Below, one piece after another: positions 45,786 to 54,764 of a stretch of 64,000 nucleotides of DNA. The first letter of the stretch is position 1; every line of letters starts with the position of its first letter. The DNA is from Ampelomyces quisqualis (taxonomy: Eukaryota > Ascomycota > Dothideomycetes > Pleosporales > Phaeosphaeriaceae): assembly GCA_018398575.1 (NCBI GenBank), contig JAGTXZ010000005.1:62001-126000 (forward strand), in the 5' to 3' direction. Under the pieces are notes generated by a model. That model had not been told where the DNA came from. It ran no database searches and worked only from the letters and a program-made list of their open reading frames with translations. Both the position numbers and the translations under genes were made by a program.

Positions 45786-47300
45786 ATGCATTTCTCGACT
45801 AGAGCTGTCTTGGCGCTTGCCAGCCAGGCAGTCGCGACTGTCAATGCTGCTTCTGTGCTCTTCACTGATGCGACCATCATAACATTCAACTCGGACACTT
45901 CTCGAACAGAGGTTCTGCATGGCTCGTCTCTCCTAGTCGAGGGCGATCGAATCAGTCGAGTCTACAACGGCACAGCACCGACTTCATACCCCAACGGCAC
46001 TGAGATCGTCAACGCGACCGGCAAGATCATTAGTCCAGGATTCATCAATACGCACCAACATCTTTGGCAAACTGCATTCAAGACAATCGCCTCCAACACC
46101 ACCCTAGCCGAATACTTCCAGCGGTATGGCGAGTTCGGTCCCTCGATCCAGCATTTCACCGCCGAGGACAAGTATCTCGGCCAATTGACTGGCAGTCTGG
46201 AGATGCTCCATTCAGGAACAACGACCGTCCTCGACCATGCGCATGGCGACTCGAGCAACGAGACTGCAGATGCAATCTTTCAGGCCACGATTGACAGTCA
46301 GCTAAGGACGTACCATGCGTTTGCCATCCACGGCTTGCCAAACAATTACTCGACGGATGAGCAAATCTCCAAGCTTGTCTCGCTTTCAAATGACCCAAGA
46401 CTGAGTAACAATTCACTCGTATCTGTCGGCCTGGCGTATGACGGCTTCGACACCGCGGACCCAGAAACACTTCAAGACCTATGGTCCATCGTCCGCACGC
46501 ACAACCTCTCGGTGGTAACCACCCACACCCTCGGCGGCCCCTGGATAATCGGCAACAAGCCGTCGACGCTCCACGCTGCAGGATGGCTCAACACCTCGGT
46601 CCCTGTAATCTTCAGCCACGCATCCTTCATCGACTCGACAGACATTGCCGCACTACGCAGCACAAACCAATACATCAGCACCACGCCGGAAAGCGAAATG
46701 CACTACGGCCACACACACCCCGTAGCAAACCTGATCCAGGACCAAGCATCCCTGGGCGTAGACACACACTTTACCTACTCAGCCGACATGCTCAGCCAAG
46801 CGCGCCTCTGGCTCCAAACTCTCCGCCGCGCACGCTTCCAAGAAACACTGCAAGATAGATTCCAAATCCCAATCCATAACCCCATGACCGCCCACCAGGC
46901 GTTCCACCTCGTTACGCGCGCAGGCGCCCTCGCACTGCGCAATCCGCTTATCGGCGCCATTGCGCCGGGCATGCTGGCTGACATTGCGCTTTTCGACGCA
47001 CAGAGCCCGAATATGCTCGGCTGCAACGACGCTGTTGCTGCGCTCGTGCTGCATAGTCATCCCGGCGACGTGGAGGCGGTCATGGTGGGTGGGAACTGGG
47101 TTAAGAAGGATGGCAAACTGGTGTTTGCGGAGTATGAGGGTGTCAAGAGGAGGTTTGTCGCTAGCGCGAGGAAAATTCAGGGGATTTGGGGGGGGATGGA
47201 GTGGGGGAGGGTGGATGAGGGTGGGCTGTGGATGAATGCTACGGGATTTGGGGCAGTCAGGGAGGTGGATGTTTTGAGGGGGGACGGGACGGGGTATTAG
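45786..47300 (+). CDS. Secreted amidohydrolase (cytosine deaminase/chlorohydrolase-like)
   Basis: Single-exon 504-residue protein. Signal peptide MHFSTRAVLALASQAVATVNA, then a metal-dependent TIM-barrel hydrolase. The N-terminal beta domain (LLVEGDRISRVYNG, GKIISPGFINTHQHLW) carries the HxH zinc ligands; further ligand candidates are His in VVTTHTLGG, His in IFSHASFI and Asp in FTYSADM. The C-terminal family stretch is AIAPGMLADIALFDAQSPN. About ten N-x-S/T sites are consistent with secretion and glycosylation. Homologues such as 5'-deoxyadenosine, S-adenosylhomocysteine or triazine deaminases are usually cytosolic, so the secretion signal is noteworthy. The substrate cannot be assigned. Confidence 0.85.
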   Translation: MHFSTRAVLALASQAVATVNAASVLFTDATIITFNSDTSRTEVLHGSSLLVEGDRISRVYNGTAPTSYPNGTEIVNATGKIISPGFINTHQHLWQTAFKTIASNTTLAEYFQRYGEFGPSIQHFTAEDKYLGQLTGSLEMLHSGTTTVLDHAHGDSSNETADAIFQATIDSQLRTYHAFAIHGLPNNYSTDEQISKLVSLSNDPRLSNNSLVSVGLAYDGFDTADPETLQDLWSIVRTHNLSVVTTHTLGGPWIIGNKPSTLHAAGWLNTSVPVIFSHASFIDSTDIAALRSTNQYISTTPESEMHYGHTHPVANLIQDQASLGVDTHFTYSADMLSQARLWLQTLRRARFQETLQDRFQIPIHNPMTAHQAFHLVTRAGALALRNPLIGAIAPGMLADIALFDAQSPNMLGCNDAVAALVLHSHPGDVEAVMVGGNWVKKDGKLVFAEYEGVKRRFVASARKIQGIWGGMEWGRVDEGGLWMNATGFGAVREVDVLRGDGTGY

Positions 47301-47468
47301 TTTTTGATGGGTGTGAGGGAAGTGAAGCTTAGTAGAGTGTGATAATGTAATGTGTATGTAAAACAGGAGAAACATACAAAACATCAAAACAATACACACA
47401 CTCGCGGTGTCTAGCAGATGGACGTCGCATGCTGGGGCATCATCTCACACGCTCACGCTCCCCCGCGT

Positions 47469-48695
47469 TCAAAAGAGCGAAAAAGAACACCCTTTATCCG
47501 CACTGTCCTTCTGCGTCTTCTCCCTAACCACCTCCGCCGTAAACGCCATCAACTGCTCCCCAAGCTTCTCGTCGCGCGCCAATTCGCTTCCCAGCTCGAC
47601 AATCGCCGGCGGACACACATACTCGCCGCTGCGCTCCGTCCTGGTAGCCGCAAACATGGTACTCACACAGCCCTCGAATTGATCCTTCTTGAACGGCTGT
47701 GCAGCAATGCTCATCCCGTACCCGAGCAGCGGATACGCCTCGTGGATATGTTTCGTCGACTGGCGCGTCTCGACGATGCCCGGGTGCGTTGCGTTGGACA
47801 GGATATTGGGGTGGGACGAGGTGACGTGGCGATCGAGGTACTTTGCATACAGTATCGCGGCGAGTTTGCTTCTTCCGTACTGGGGGTTTGGGCCGAGATC
47901 TTGGTTCAGTTCATCCACGGTTTGGAACTTCGTGTCCTTGGGCGCCATTTCGTGCGCGTTGGACCCCAGCTGCACGATGCGGACTTTGGCGCCTTTTTCG
48001 GCCGTGGATTTGAGTAGCGGGAGGAGGTGGGATGTTAGAATCACGTGGCCGAAGTGGTTGGTAGCCATGTGGAGGTCTACGCCGGACTTGTTGAGTTGGT
48101 AGGACATGATGCCGCGGCCGGCGTTGTTGATGAGAATGTCTAGACGGTCAGTCTTTTTAGCAATGTCGAATGCGGTGCGGCCGGTTTGCTCCCAGTCAGA
48201 GAGATCGCATTGGATGAATTCGACGCGGGAGGCTTTGTCTTGACCCATCTCTTGGGCGATGGCGTTGATGGCGTCGGTGGCGATGTCGGAGCTTTGGGAG
48301 AGGATGAATAGTTTGCTGATATTGTGCGAGAGAAGGGTGTGGGTGCATCCATACCCGATGCCCTCGGAGCCTCCTGTGACAAGCGCAACTTTGCCAGATA
48401 AGTCGGGGACTTCCTCAAGAGAGAATTGCTGGTCTGCTGGTGCAAGGGAATCAGATCCCAAGATTTGACTGCCCAGGTTCTCGGCGATCGTGTTCTTGAC
48501 AGCCTGCATGGTGGATGGTTTTGGAGTTACTGGGCCCTTGAGACGGTCGTTGTTCTCGGTAGAATACGATCGGGAGGAGACGCGAGTAGCAGTCAGTCGC
48601 ACAGTGAGGATTTGTGAAGTCGATGATACACGGGAGCAACGAAGTGCTGAAGCAGATTTAAATAATCTCAAGGACTGCATCTTTTGCAGCGACAC
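47469..48695 (-). CDS. Short-chain dehydrogenase/reductase, possibly mitochondrial
   Basis: NAD(P)-dependent oxidoreductase of the SDR superfamily, 408 residues, single exon. The N-terminal ~45 residues are rich in Arg and Ser with no acids (RLFKSASALRCSRVSS) and resemble a mitochondrial presequence. Rossmann fold: VALVTGGSEGIGYG (residues ~103-116), NNAG (LDILINNAGRGIM), catalytic Ser in VQLGSNAHE and YGRSK (Tyr and Lys). WW-oxidoreductase/retinol-dehydrogenase-like members share this layout. The C-terminus SFSLF shows no targeting tag. Met at 48680 is an alternative start. Substrate unknown. Confidence 0.85.
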   Translation of the reverse strand: MSLQKMQSLRLFKSASALRCSRVSSTSQILTVRLTATRVSSRSYSTENNDRLKGPVTPKPSTMQAVKNTIAENLGSQILGSDSLAPADQQFSLEEVPDLSGKVALVTGGSEGIGYGCTHTLLSHNISKLFILSQSSDIATDAINAIAQEMGQDKASRVEFIQCDLSDWEQTGRTAFDIAKKTDRLDILINNAGRGIMSYQLNKSGVDLHMATNHFGHVILTSHLLPLLKSTAEKGAKVRIVQLGSNAHEMAPKDTKFQTVDELNQDLGPNPQYGRSKLAAILYAKYLDRHVTSSHPNILSNATHPGIVETRQSTKHIHEAYPLLGYGMSIAAQPFKKDQFEGCVSTMFAATRTERSGEYVCPPAIVELGSELARDEKLGEQLMAFTAEVVREKTQKDSADKGCSFSLF

Positions 48696-49189
48696 CCAAC
48701 AGCGAGCGCATCTCTATGGTCAAGGTTAGATCTGCCGAGAGATCTGTGACGTCTTTCCGGGTCAGCCAATGCCATTTTGTCTTGATGTCAGCATCTGTTG
48801 CTTCTTCCTTGTCGCTGAAAGGATGAGAAGTCAAGCTCATGATTCTGGCATGACGCGTTGATACGTCGAGACTCTCGATTGCGCTTTACCTCATCCGACT
48901 AGCTTTGGCTTATCGATAACGGCGTAAGTTGCAATGCTGTGCGACACGAATCTGAAGCAAGTAATCGGGCCTAACAGCGACGTCGTCGTTACAAGCAACA
49001 AGCCCGTGCGAAGCACACGGGCAATCTCTTGAGATTTTTCGGATGAAACTGTTTGGCCCGAGTAGGGGATTGTTTGTTACGGCAGTATAAAGACGAAATC
49101 CGTTCTATGGTCATGGTAAGAGCCGAACATCCATCAATCCCCCGCAGGAGCAGATCCGTTTACACTCCGTAGTACGCGTAGGCTACACC
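48696..49189. other. Divergent intergenic region
   Basis: A perfect 7-bp hairpin gcccgtg/cacgggc lies at 49002-49022, and a TATAAA at 49086-49091 about 100 bp before the next gene. No RNA gene recognised. Confidence 0.4.
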
Positions 49190-49906
49190 ATGACCACGCC
49201 TCGTAACCGCTGGGACGACAACATTCCAGCCACGCTGGGACAAGCTGGCACTGCCGCTGATCCAACCAACCATGATCCATCTGATTCGGAAGTCGATGCC
49301 ACACGTAAAGCGCGTGTCAACGACGAGCTCTTAGATCTGCTAAAACAGCCCCGTCTCCCCCGTACCACGGCCTCGATTCAAGGCGTTGGCTTGTACACGC
49401 ATGCAGCAATCCCACAGTCATCAGGTGTAACTGACGCACTGAGGTCCACCAACCCTATATTCCTGCCCATTGGAGGGCCTAAAAAAGTGCTGAAAGACAA
49501 ATCAGTGCCGGCAGCACCAATCAGCGACGATGTGCTTCAGGTCTGGAAGGACGTTCAACAAGCCGTCAACGAGGAAGAGCGACATTCTAGCATCCGCCAG
49601 GGCCGTCTGAATGCCGAACAGCTGAAGGAGAGGTACGGCGGGCTCGACGCACCCCAAGAGAGCGCAGCCAGCGTAGCACAACCGGCAGAACAGCAGCGAT
49701 CGAGACAGCTAGCTCCAGAGGAGTGTTCGCGCAGATTGTCGAGTAGAGAAGGACCGTCTGGAGATGCTGTCATGGGCGGGACTGAGCCGGAGACAAGAGA
49801 AGGAGCTGCCGCACATACAGACCCAAGTGTGAACTTCCATCGGGGCGCGACGACGGGACCAAGGACGAATCTGTACGATGTAGGGAGAGATCTACGGAAG
49901 CGATGA
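49190..49906 (+). CDS. Hypothetical protein, largely disordered
   Basis: Single-exon 238-residue protein with no family I recognise. Polar, with few hydrophobic stretches. Possible ordered pieces: KARVNDELLDLLKQPRLPRT, DDVLQVWKDVQQAVNEEERH, LNAEQLKERYGGL and the basic C-terminus TNLYDVGRDLRKR. No signal peptide, membrane segment or cysteine motif. An upstream TATAAA and the steady coding-like composition favour a real gene. It borders the decayed region that follows and may be lineage-specific. Confidence 0.5.
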   Translation: MTTPRNRWDDNIPATLGQAGTAADPTNHDPSDSEVDATRKARVNDELLDLLKQPRLPRTTASIQGVGLYTHAAIPQSSGVTDALRSTNPIFLPIGGPKKVLKDKSVPAAPISDDVLQVWKDVQQAVNEEERHSSIRQGRLNAEQLKERYGGLDAPQESAASVAQPAEQQRSRQLAPEECSRRLSSREGPSGDAVMGGTEPETREGAAAHTDPSVNFHRGATTGPRTNLYDVGRDLRKR

Positions 49907-50720
49907 GACCACTTTGCGCAATACACAGACATTCGTTAACGACCCACATGGAGCAATACAGCAATACTATCAAGCAACGCCCCCAATCACACCGCATTAC
50001 CTCATATCTCCCGCTTCGCACAAACCAACCTACACCTTTCCACATCCTCATCCTCAACCACAACTGAATGTTCCAATCATGAACCACACCTCATCCCACT
50101 CCCTTCCCCGCCTGCTGCCCACTCTCCCTTCCTCCCTCACAATCACCAGTTCTTGCGCACGCATCAGCAGCGCAACAAGAGCCACAAATCCCACCTGGAT
50201 AACTTGATCTCAGGACAATCATACAGGCCGTCCGACCACTGAAAGTACATGTCGCGAAGCGGCGTCATGGGCGTTCTTCGCTAGTTGACCAGGTCGCGGC
50301 CGCCGTGTTCGTCGCACGAGTAGCTGCTGTCAGAGAGGACGACGTGGAAGCGGATATTTACGATAGTGGCGGAAGTACAGCATCCGGACAGGACGGTCGC
50401 CCAACACGCCAAGAACCTATGGCTTGGCATATGCCTGCACTATTGAGACTCAGTACTCCCTGATAACGCCCGCAATCCACCCATTTCTCGCGCCCTCTCG
50501 TTGCATACACACTTAGCCCTATAGCAACCTTCGCCGCCGCAAAGTGTCTGCAACTTGTCACAATCTAACCAGCCTTCAAGCAAAACGCGACTTACTGATA
50601 CTCTTTCCGCGACTGCCTTGCTCTCAATCTCGCCATATCTCCCTCCCTCAACTACGCCAGGCGCTCTACTGCTTTCACGTTTGCGGCAGGCTCACTCTGA
50701 GCACTCCTCAGTAACCTATA
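49907..50720. other. Gene-free stretch at the edge of the accessory region
   Basis: CT-rich patches but no recognised gene or repeat. May include an unplaced 5' exon of the truncated kinase gene that follows. Confidence 0.4.
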
Positions 50721-51135
50721 TGAAATGCAAGGTAAGCTTCTTACCTATTTGTTTAATAGAGACGATGTTTAATGACAACTACTAGACGGCGTAATCCTTC
50801 ATAAAACGTCGGAATGTCGCATTCTGCTATACCCTGATTCAAAAACGGTCGTCAAGACAGGCAGACGGGTCACCCCTGTTGAGCCGCCTGCCTTGGAACT
50901 TGCCTTGGAACTCGGGCTTTCTGTCCCGCAGGTACACAAAGCGGGAACGGGGTCTATTGATGGAGAATTTTCTATCCGAATGGATTATGTCCAGGGCAAG
51001 AGGCTCGACTCAGTTTGGCCTAGCATGACAGAAGAGGAGAAGGTCGGCATATGTGGACAGCTACGAGGCATCCTCGCAATGACAGGCATAGACATAACGT
51101 CGTTGAAGCCAGACTTAAGACGCGGCTGCTATTAG
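50721..51135 (+). pseudogene. Truncated aminoglycoside-phosphotransferase-type kinase (N-lobe only)
   Basis: After a plausible intron (GTAAGC at ~50732 to CTAG at ~50785) the frame reads GVILHKTSECRILLYPDSKT, VVKTGRRVTPVEPPALELAL, LGLSVPQVHKAG, FSIRMDYVQGKRLDSVWPSM and EEEKVGICGQLRGILAM. This follows the N-terminal lobe of fungal APH/choline-kinase-like proteins, including the usual phrase about a binding partner's low entry barrier (VQGKRLDSVWP). It stops at 51135, where homologues continue for about 150 more residues with the HGD catalytic loop, which I cannot find downstream in any frame. The first exon and start are uncertain. Most likely a 3'-truncated relic. Confidence 0.55.
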
Positions 51136-52129
51136 TCTGCAGAATTAGCGCCAATGTACGATTTGGTAACACTACGATGCGTTGAGTCGTGTGAATGCAA
51201 AGGCAAATCCTGTACATTATGGAGTGCTGCGATGGTGTTCTCCCGGGTGTCGATTCGTTTGTACTGCGACATGGGCTTCGGGCATGGAATCTTTCCCTGT
51301 GCTCGTGGCTTGCATCTACTCTTATAGAGCCTCATGTGATCTGACTTGGTTGTCGTGTAGCTGCAGTTATAGGCTGCTTCATGTTTGCAGGATAGTACCA
51401 ACAGTGTGGTGGGATCTTTGCTGTTACCATTCAGTTAAACTAACCATGCTGCTTGCCTCGCGCCTGCGCTTGCAATTTGTGTCGAGCACGCAGTGTTCAC
51501 GGTTGAAAACGTCTCTATGTACTGCATTGCGCCAGGCAGATACAGGCGCCGGCGAGACACAATTTTGCGTGGTGGCAACGTCTGATTGTGCTTCCTTGCC
51601 ACCTAATGCCATACGCGTGTTTGTGCCGACTTTCTGATCTCGCGGAGACAGGCTGTTTTTGCGCAGCACCTTGTCGCCCGGGCTTGATGAATTTTGCAAA
51701 CGTCCACGGCGACAGCTGTGGTGCCTGCACATTGACCGTACGGGAATCGGAAAGAGAACCACGCTAGAAAGGAGCACACCGCGATACGCGCGTTGCAGAG
51801 GTGTACTATTTGTTGGTCGTAGGCGTCCGGCTCGGGCGACACAGATCGTAGGAGGGCTGAAGGAGATGTCCAGTATCGTAGAGCGCCCTGGTCCATGTAG
51901 GGCCATCGTGCTGCCGACGTCCAATATCGCGGGCATCGCTCACACGATCTAGCGGTGGCGAGGGCAGGCCACTTGTAGTCTTCAGGTGCTGTATAGAAAT
52001 GTGTTCTGAGCGTCATGGGCGATGATTTCTCACCTTCGAGAGTCGTCAGACTCTCGAGGGTCAAGAATGTTCAAGGATTGAAAGGACAAGCTTCTTCTTC
52101 GATGCGATGCTCAAGGCAAACACGGTCAA
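51136..52129. other. Gene-free stretch downstream of the truncated kinase
   Basis: Open frames of up to 170 codons exist on both strands (51182-51637 plus, 51424-51936 minus), but none resembles a protein family and neither has splice support. A perfect 9-bp hairpin with a gtca loop lies at 52036-52057, near the 3' side of the U2 gene. Confidence 0.4.
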
Positions 52130-52134
52130 TGAAA

Positions 52135-52322
52135 AAGGTCGCGTACATCTCCGGTAGTGTGAGGGAGACGACACTGTGCCGACGACTATGAGCAAGCCCA
52201 GGGAGCCGATGGCAGGTTTCAAAAATCAATTTAATCATTGATTCTTCCGTAGAAGAGTTTTAGTGATTAAACTAAAAAGAACAGATACTACACTTGATCT
52301 AAGCCAAAAGGCAAAGAGAGCT
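52135..52322 (-). ncRNA. U2 spliceosomal snRNA
   Basis: Reading the minus strand from ~52322, CTCTCTTTGCCTTTTGGCTT is followed by AGATCAAGTGTAGTATCTG, nearly identical to S. pombe U2 (stem I and the branch-point recognition sequence GTAGTA at 52291-52286). Stem IIa is intact (TTTTAGT-TTAATC-ACTAAAA). Stem IIb reads TCTTC-TACG-GAAGA with a stable UACG loop. An Sm-like site, ATTTTTG, lies at 52226-52220. A TATA-like TATTTATT (about 52363-52357) lies ~35 bp upstream, as expected for Pol II. The 3' end is set by the usual ~190-nt length and is approximate, since stems III/IV were not resolved by eye. Confidence 0.88.
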
Positions 52323-52356
52323 AAAGAGGGAAGGAGGAGGGCGAGGCCCACGCAGA

Positions 52357-52363
52357 ATAAATA
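52357..52363 (-). promoter_or_regulatory. TATA-like element of the U2 snRNA gene
   Basis: TATTTAT on the minus strand, ~35 bp before the inferred U2 5' end. The inverted copy has TATATT at the matching place. Confidence 0.4.
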
Positions 52364-52560
52364 CCAACACTACCCGCGCTAACGGCTGGGCGCGCTAAGA
52401 CCACACGTGATGCGCTGCAGCCTCAAGATGCGGTGGGTGACCACAGGCGAGACTACGGGCTCCGGAATTCTGCCGGTCTGGGGGACCCGTGCGCTGCGGC
52501 CTGGGAATGTGGAAGCCGACTCCTGGAGGATACAGTACTGGTTACGAAAAGCAGCGTCGT

Positions 52561-52702
52561 ATATTCTGCGGCCCTCGCCCTCCTCCTTCCCTCTTTAGCT
52601 CTCGTATGTGGACCCAACTCCCCCCCCAACATCGACTCTTGCTAACTTCTCCCTCAGTTTGCCTTTTGCTCCGTAGATCAAGTATAGTTAGTATCTGTTC
52701 TT
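52561..52702 (+). pseudogene. Inverted partial copy of the U2 snRNA gene, interrupted
   Basis: Bases 52563-52603 repeat the upstream flank and first bases of the U2 gene (ATTCTGCG, then TCGCCCTCCTCCTTCCCTC and TTTAGCTCTC) in opposite orientation. After a 54-bp insert, 52658-52702 continue with TTTGCCTTTTG, AGATCAAGT, AGTATCTGTTCTTT. Small changes spoil the functional core: GGCTTAG became CTCCGTAG, and the GTGTAGTATC branch-recognition segment is split by extra bases (GTATAGTTAGTATC). Similarity ends within ~55 nt of U2 sequence, with no stem II or Sm site. It is therefore a truncated copy, not a working snRNA. Confidence 0.8.
52604..52657 (+). other. 54-nt spliceosomal-intron-like insert inside the U2 copy
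   Basis: Exactly between CTCTC and TTTGCC of the U2 copy, with no base lost. Starts GTATGT, contains TTGCTAACTT (perfect branch-site consensus) about a dozen bases from its 3' end, and ends CCCTCAG after a pyrimidine tract. Length and signals equal those of the spliced mRNA introns in this window. Confidence 0.75.
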
Positions 52703-53075
52703 TGCCATGGGCGACAACATGTACGCCGGGAACCGCGTCGAAGCTGCAAATCTTTGGCCAGGCCTTTTCTCACCACCGCCTTTGCAAAGTCGCCTGGTAC
52801 TACACTCTTCAACCACTCTATGTGTCGATCATATATCGCTATCGAATATCCGTTGTCGTCTCCAGGCCGAACGTACAGCTCGCCCCAGCGGCCATGTCGC
52901 AGCGCTGAGACGTACGTGGTGAAGTATCGCAATCCAAGAAGCGGGAGGAAAACGAGGCTGAGGACCCAGGATTGCAAACTCGACCCACAGCCGATTTGGG
53001 TGGTTGACTTCATCCCATCTCTGTCATATGACTTTGGCGTCTGGGTATAGTTCCAGCAGCTCGCGAACAAACTGG
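52700..53075 (-). pseudogene. Relic of a fungal sulfotransferase-family P-loop protein
   Basis: On the minus strand FVRELLELYPDAKVI is followed by a stop. In the next frame the sequence continues as VLSLVFLPLLGLRYFTTYVS, ALRHGRWGELYVRPGDDNGY and SIAIYDRHIEWLKSVVP. Together these follow the middle and C-terminal part of the abundant fungal sulfotransferase-like family (typically ...YPDAKVI...RD, ...HxEYLKxVVP...). At least one frameshift or stop separates the two pieces, the P-loop N-terminus was not found upstream, and the C-terminus runs into the U2 copy. Decayed fragment; family assignment is from memory of motifs. Confidence 0.5.
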
Positions 53076-53660
53076 TGTGATGGTATTCAGGTCAACCCAT
53101 TCTTGATAGGCCAACTAACCATTTGCTATGTAATTACGGGTACTGCTACCGCTGTTACGCCATATTACTAACCATGGGAGTCGATGTCACGACTGGCGGG
53201 GCAAAAAACGCACAATCGCAATCTTAGTGAACCAGACGATGGTAGCCTTCTCGAGGTCTATCTTTGCAAACTTCGACTTCAACCCCTCGTTTCCTTCAAA
53301 GCAGCATGTAAAGATCCTCGAATTCGGCGGGACCCCAGTTGTGATCTATCATATTCGCTGTGCAGGTTGATCACAGTTAGCAAAGCTCACAAGCACCTCG
53401 GAGCACAAAATCTTCGGATCACACAAATCCCGGCTCATCCGATTGGGCAATGGTGTCAATTCAATTCGAATCTACCAAGCTAAATGTCTCTAGGCAGCTA
53501 CGAGATAGAAACCCGAGGCGTCATCGCACGACATACCAAATCATTCATTCGGTGGCACGCGTCTCTCGGGTCGACCCTCACAACGTCACATTGCCAGGTG
53601 CGTAAGGAGTGAAACAAATCTGTCGGATTCATCTAGCCTATTCTCGAGCGCATCGCCATC
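53076..53660. other. Gene-poor stretch
   Basis: May hold more of the sulfotransferase relic on the minus strand. A plus-strand frame (about 53240-53370, VKILEFGGTPVVIYHIR) looks protein-like but could not be placed in a family. Nothing firm. Confidence 0.35.
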
Positions 53661-54764
53661 CTACTCATCATCTTCCTCTGGCCAAAATTCCAGTGCTCCT
53701 GCTCGCTCAAGCAACTTCTGTTGTCTACGTTCTCTCACAAACTCGACCAGCAGAGCAGGGCTTAATGCGACCCCGGAGAGTGCATCGAACATGACACTCT
53801 CGTCCTCCTCTTCTGCGAGTATACGTCGGATTCTGGTGGAGGATAGCTTGTTCTCTGGTGCGCCGACGAACCAAGTACCTCCAGTCATGCCAAAGTACTG
53901 CAGGGGTACGTAGCGTATCCACCGCGTGCGCGCCGCCGAGACTTCCTCGCAATGTCTGTTCCCGCCTACGCGCGACAAGGCTGTCCGAAGACGCCTGTTG
54001 GCTTCCTGAGTTCGTGCAGGGTCGGTTTCGGGAAGCTTCGATACCAAATGTGGGAAGAGCATCTTCAGCTTGGGTTCCAAGCGCACCTTGTTTGGTCCCT
54101 CGTGATCGAAACGCTGCTCGAAGCTCTGGGTCCATGACTTCATCTCCCAAGGGCCGCAACCTTGCAGACGTCGAAGTCCAGTCTCCGTTTGAGCTCGAAA
54201 GAAAGTTCGCTCCGGGTCCCCCGTACCCACCACCAGCCTATTCCCAGTGTCGGCCTGCGCCCCCTCTCGAATGAGATCAGGACCGCACAAGATGAGGAAC
54301 TCGATCTGAAATCCATCTTTGGCAGCCTGGGCGCGTACTTGATTCTGGAAATCATACTGAGAGTCGATGGATCTAGGGTAGCAATAATGCCAGCCGCCAG
54401 TGATACCGCCGCCATTGAACAACTTTATACGCTCAGCCCGCCTAAAGACGATGTCGACAGGGCTGTAATTGTACTTGTGATCGACAGCCTCATCATTGAC
54501 AAAGTATACGAATGCGGCCACGATGTTGAGATCGAGTCCTCCGCGGAAGAATCCATGGCAGAGAACGTCCTCGTGTCCTTGATGAGGTGGGTTGAACGAG
54601 CCACGGTAGGTGAGTATGCGACACACTTTGTTTGAGACCAGCTCAGGGCCGTTGCTGTGCTGGAACACTGTTGCTTCCTCGTCTTCAAGGGCGGCCCGAA
54701 CATATTTTGCGAGCAGTGCCTTGTACGGTTGAGGCTCCGCTTTCGTCTTCCTTGGTCGAGTCAT
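53661..54764 (-). CDS. NMNAT-like nucleotidyltransferase
   Basis: Single-exon 367-residue protein of the cytidylyltransferase-like HxGH superfamily. The nucleotide-binding motif is TYRGSFNPPHQGHEDVL (His61 and His64), and the second signature near the C-terminus is NKLSSTRIRRILAEEE (ISSTxxR type). Between them lie FLILCGPDLIREGAQ (like the GADL/GSD loop of NMN adenylyltransferases) and many inserted loops. Fungi have a class of such longer proteins beside the canonical NAD-biosynthetic enzyme, so the substrate could be NMN/NaMN or another nucleotide. The C-terminus is acidic (WPEEDDE). No targeting signal. Upstream flank reaches the Cys-rich open frame region. Confidence 0.72.
   Translation of the reverse strand: MTRPRKTKAEPQPYKALLAKYVRAALEDEEATVFQHSNGPELVSNKVCRILTYRGSFNPPHQGHEDVLCHGFFRGGLDLNIVAAFVYFVNDEAVDHKYNYSPVDIVFRRAERIKLFNGGGITGGWHYCYPRSIDSQYDFQNQVRAQAAKDGFQIEFLILCGPDLIREGAQADTGNRLVVGTGDPERTFFRAQTETGLRRLQGCGPWEMKSWTQSFEQRFDHEGPNKVRLEPKLKMLFPHLVSKLPETDPARTQEANRRLRTALSRVGGNRHCEEVSAARTRWIRYVPLQYFGMTGGTWFVGAPENKLSSTRIRRILAEEEDESVMFDALSGVALSPALLVEFVRERRQQKLLERAGALEFWPEEDDE

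Noticed and set aside
49002..49022. Short perfect hairpin as an RNA gene or terminator
   Set aside because: Only a 7-bp stem with no further conserved context. Such hairpins are frequent by chance, and eukaryotic genes do not use them as terminators.
51182..51936. Overlapping 150-170 codon frames on both strands
   Set aside because: Odd composition (many Cys/Trp on one strand, Arg/Ser on the other), no family, no splice signals needed or seen.
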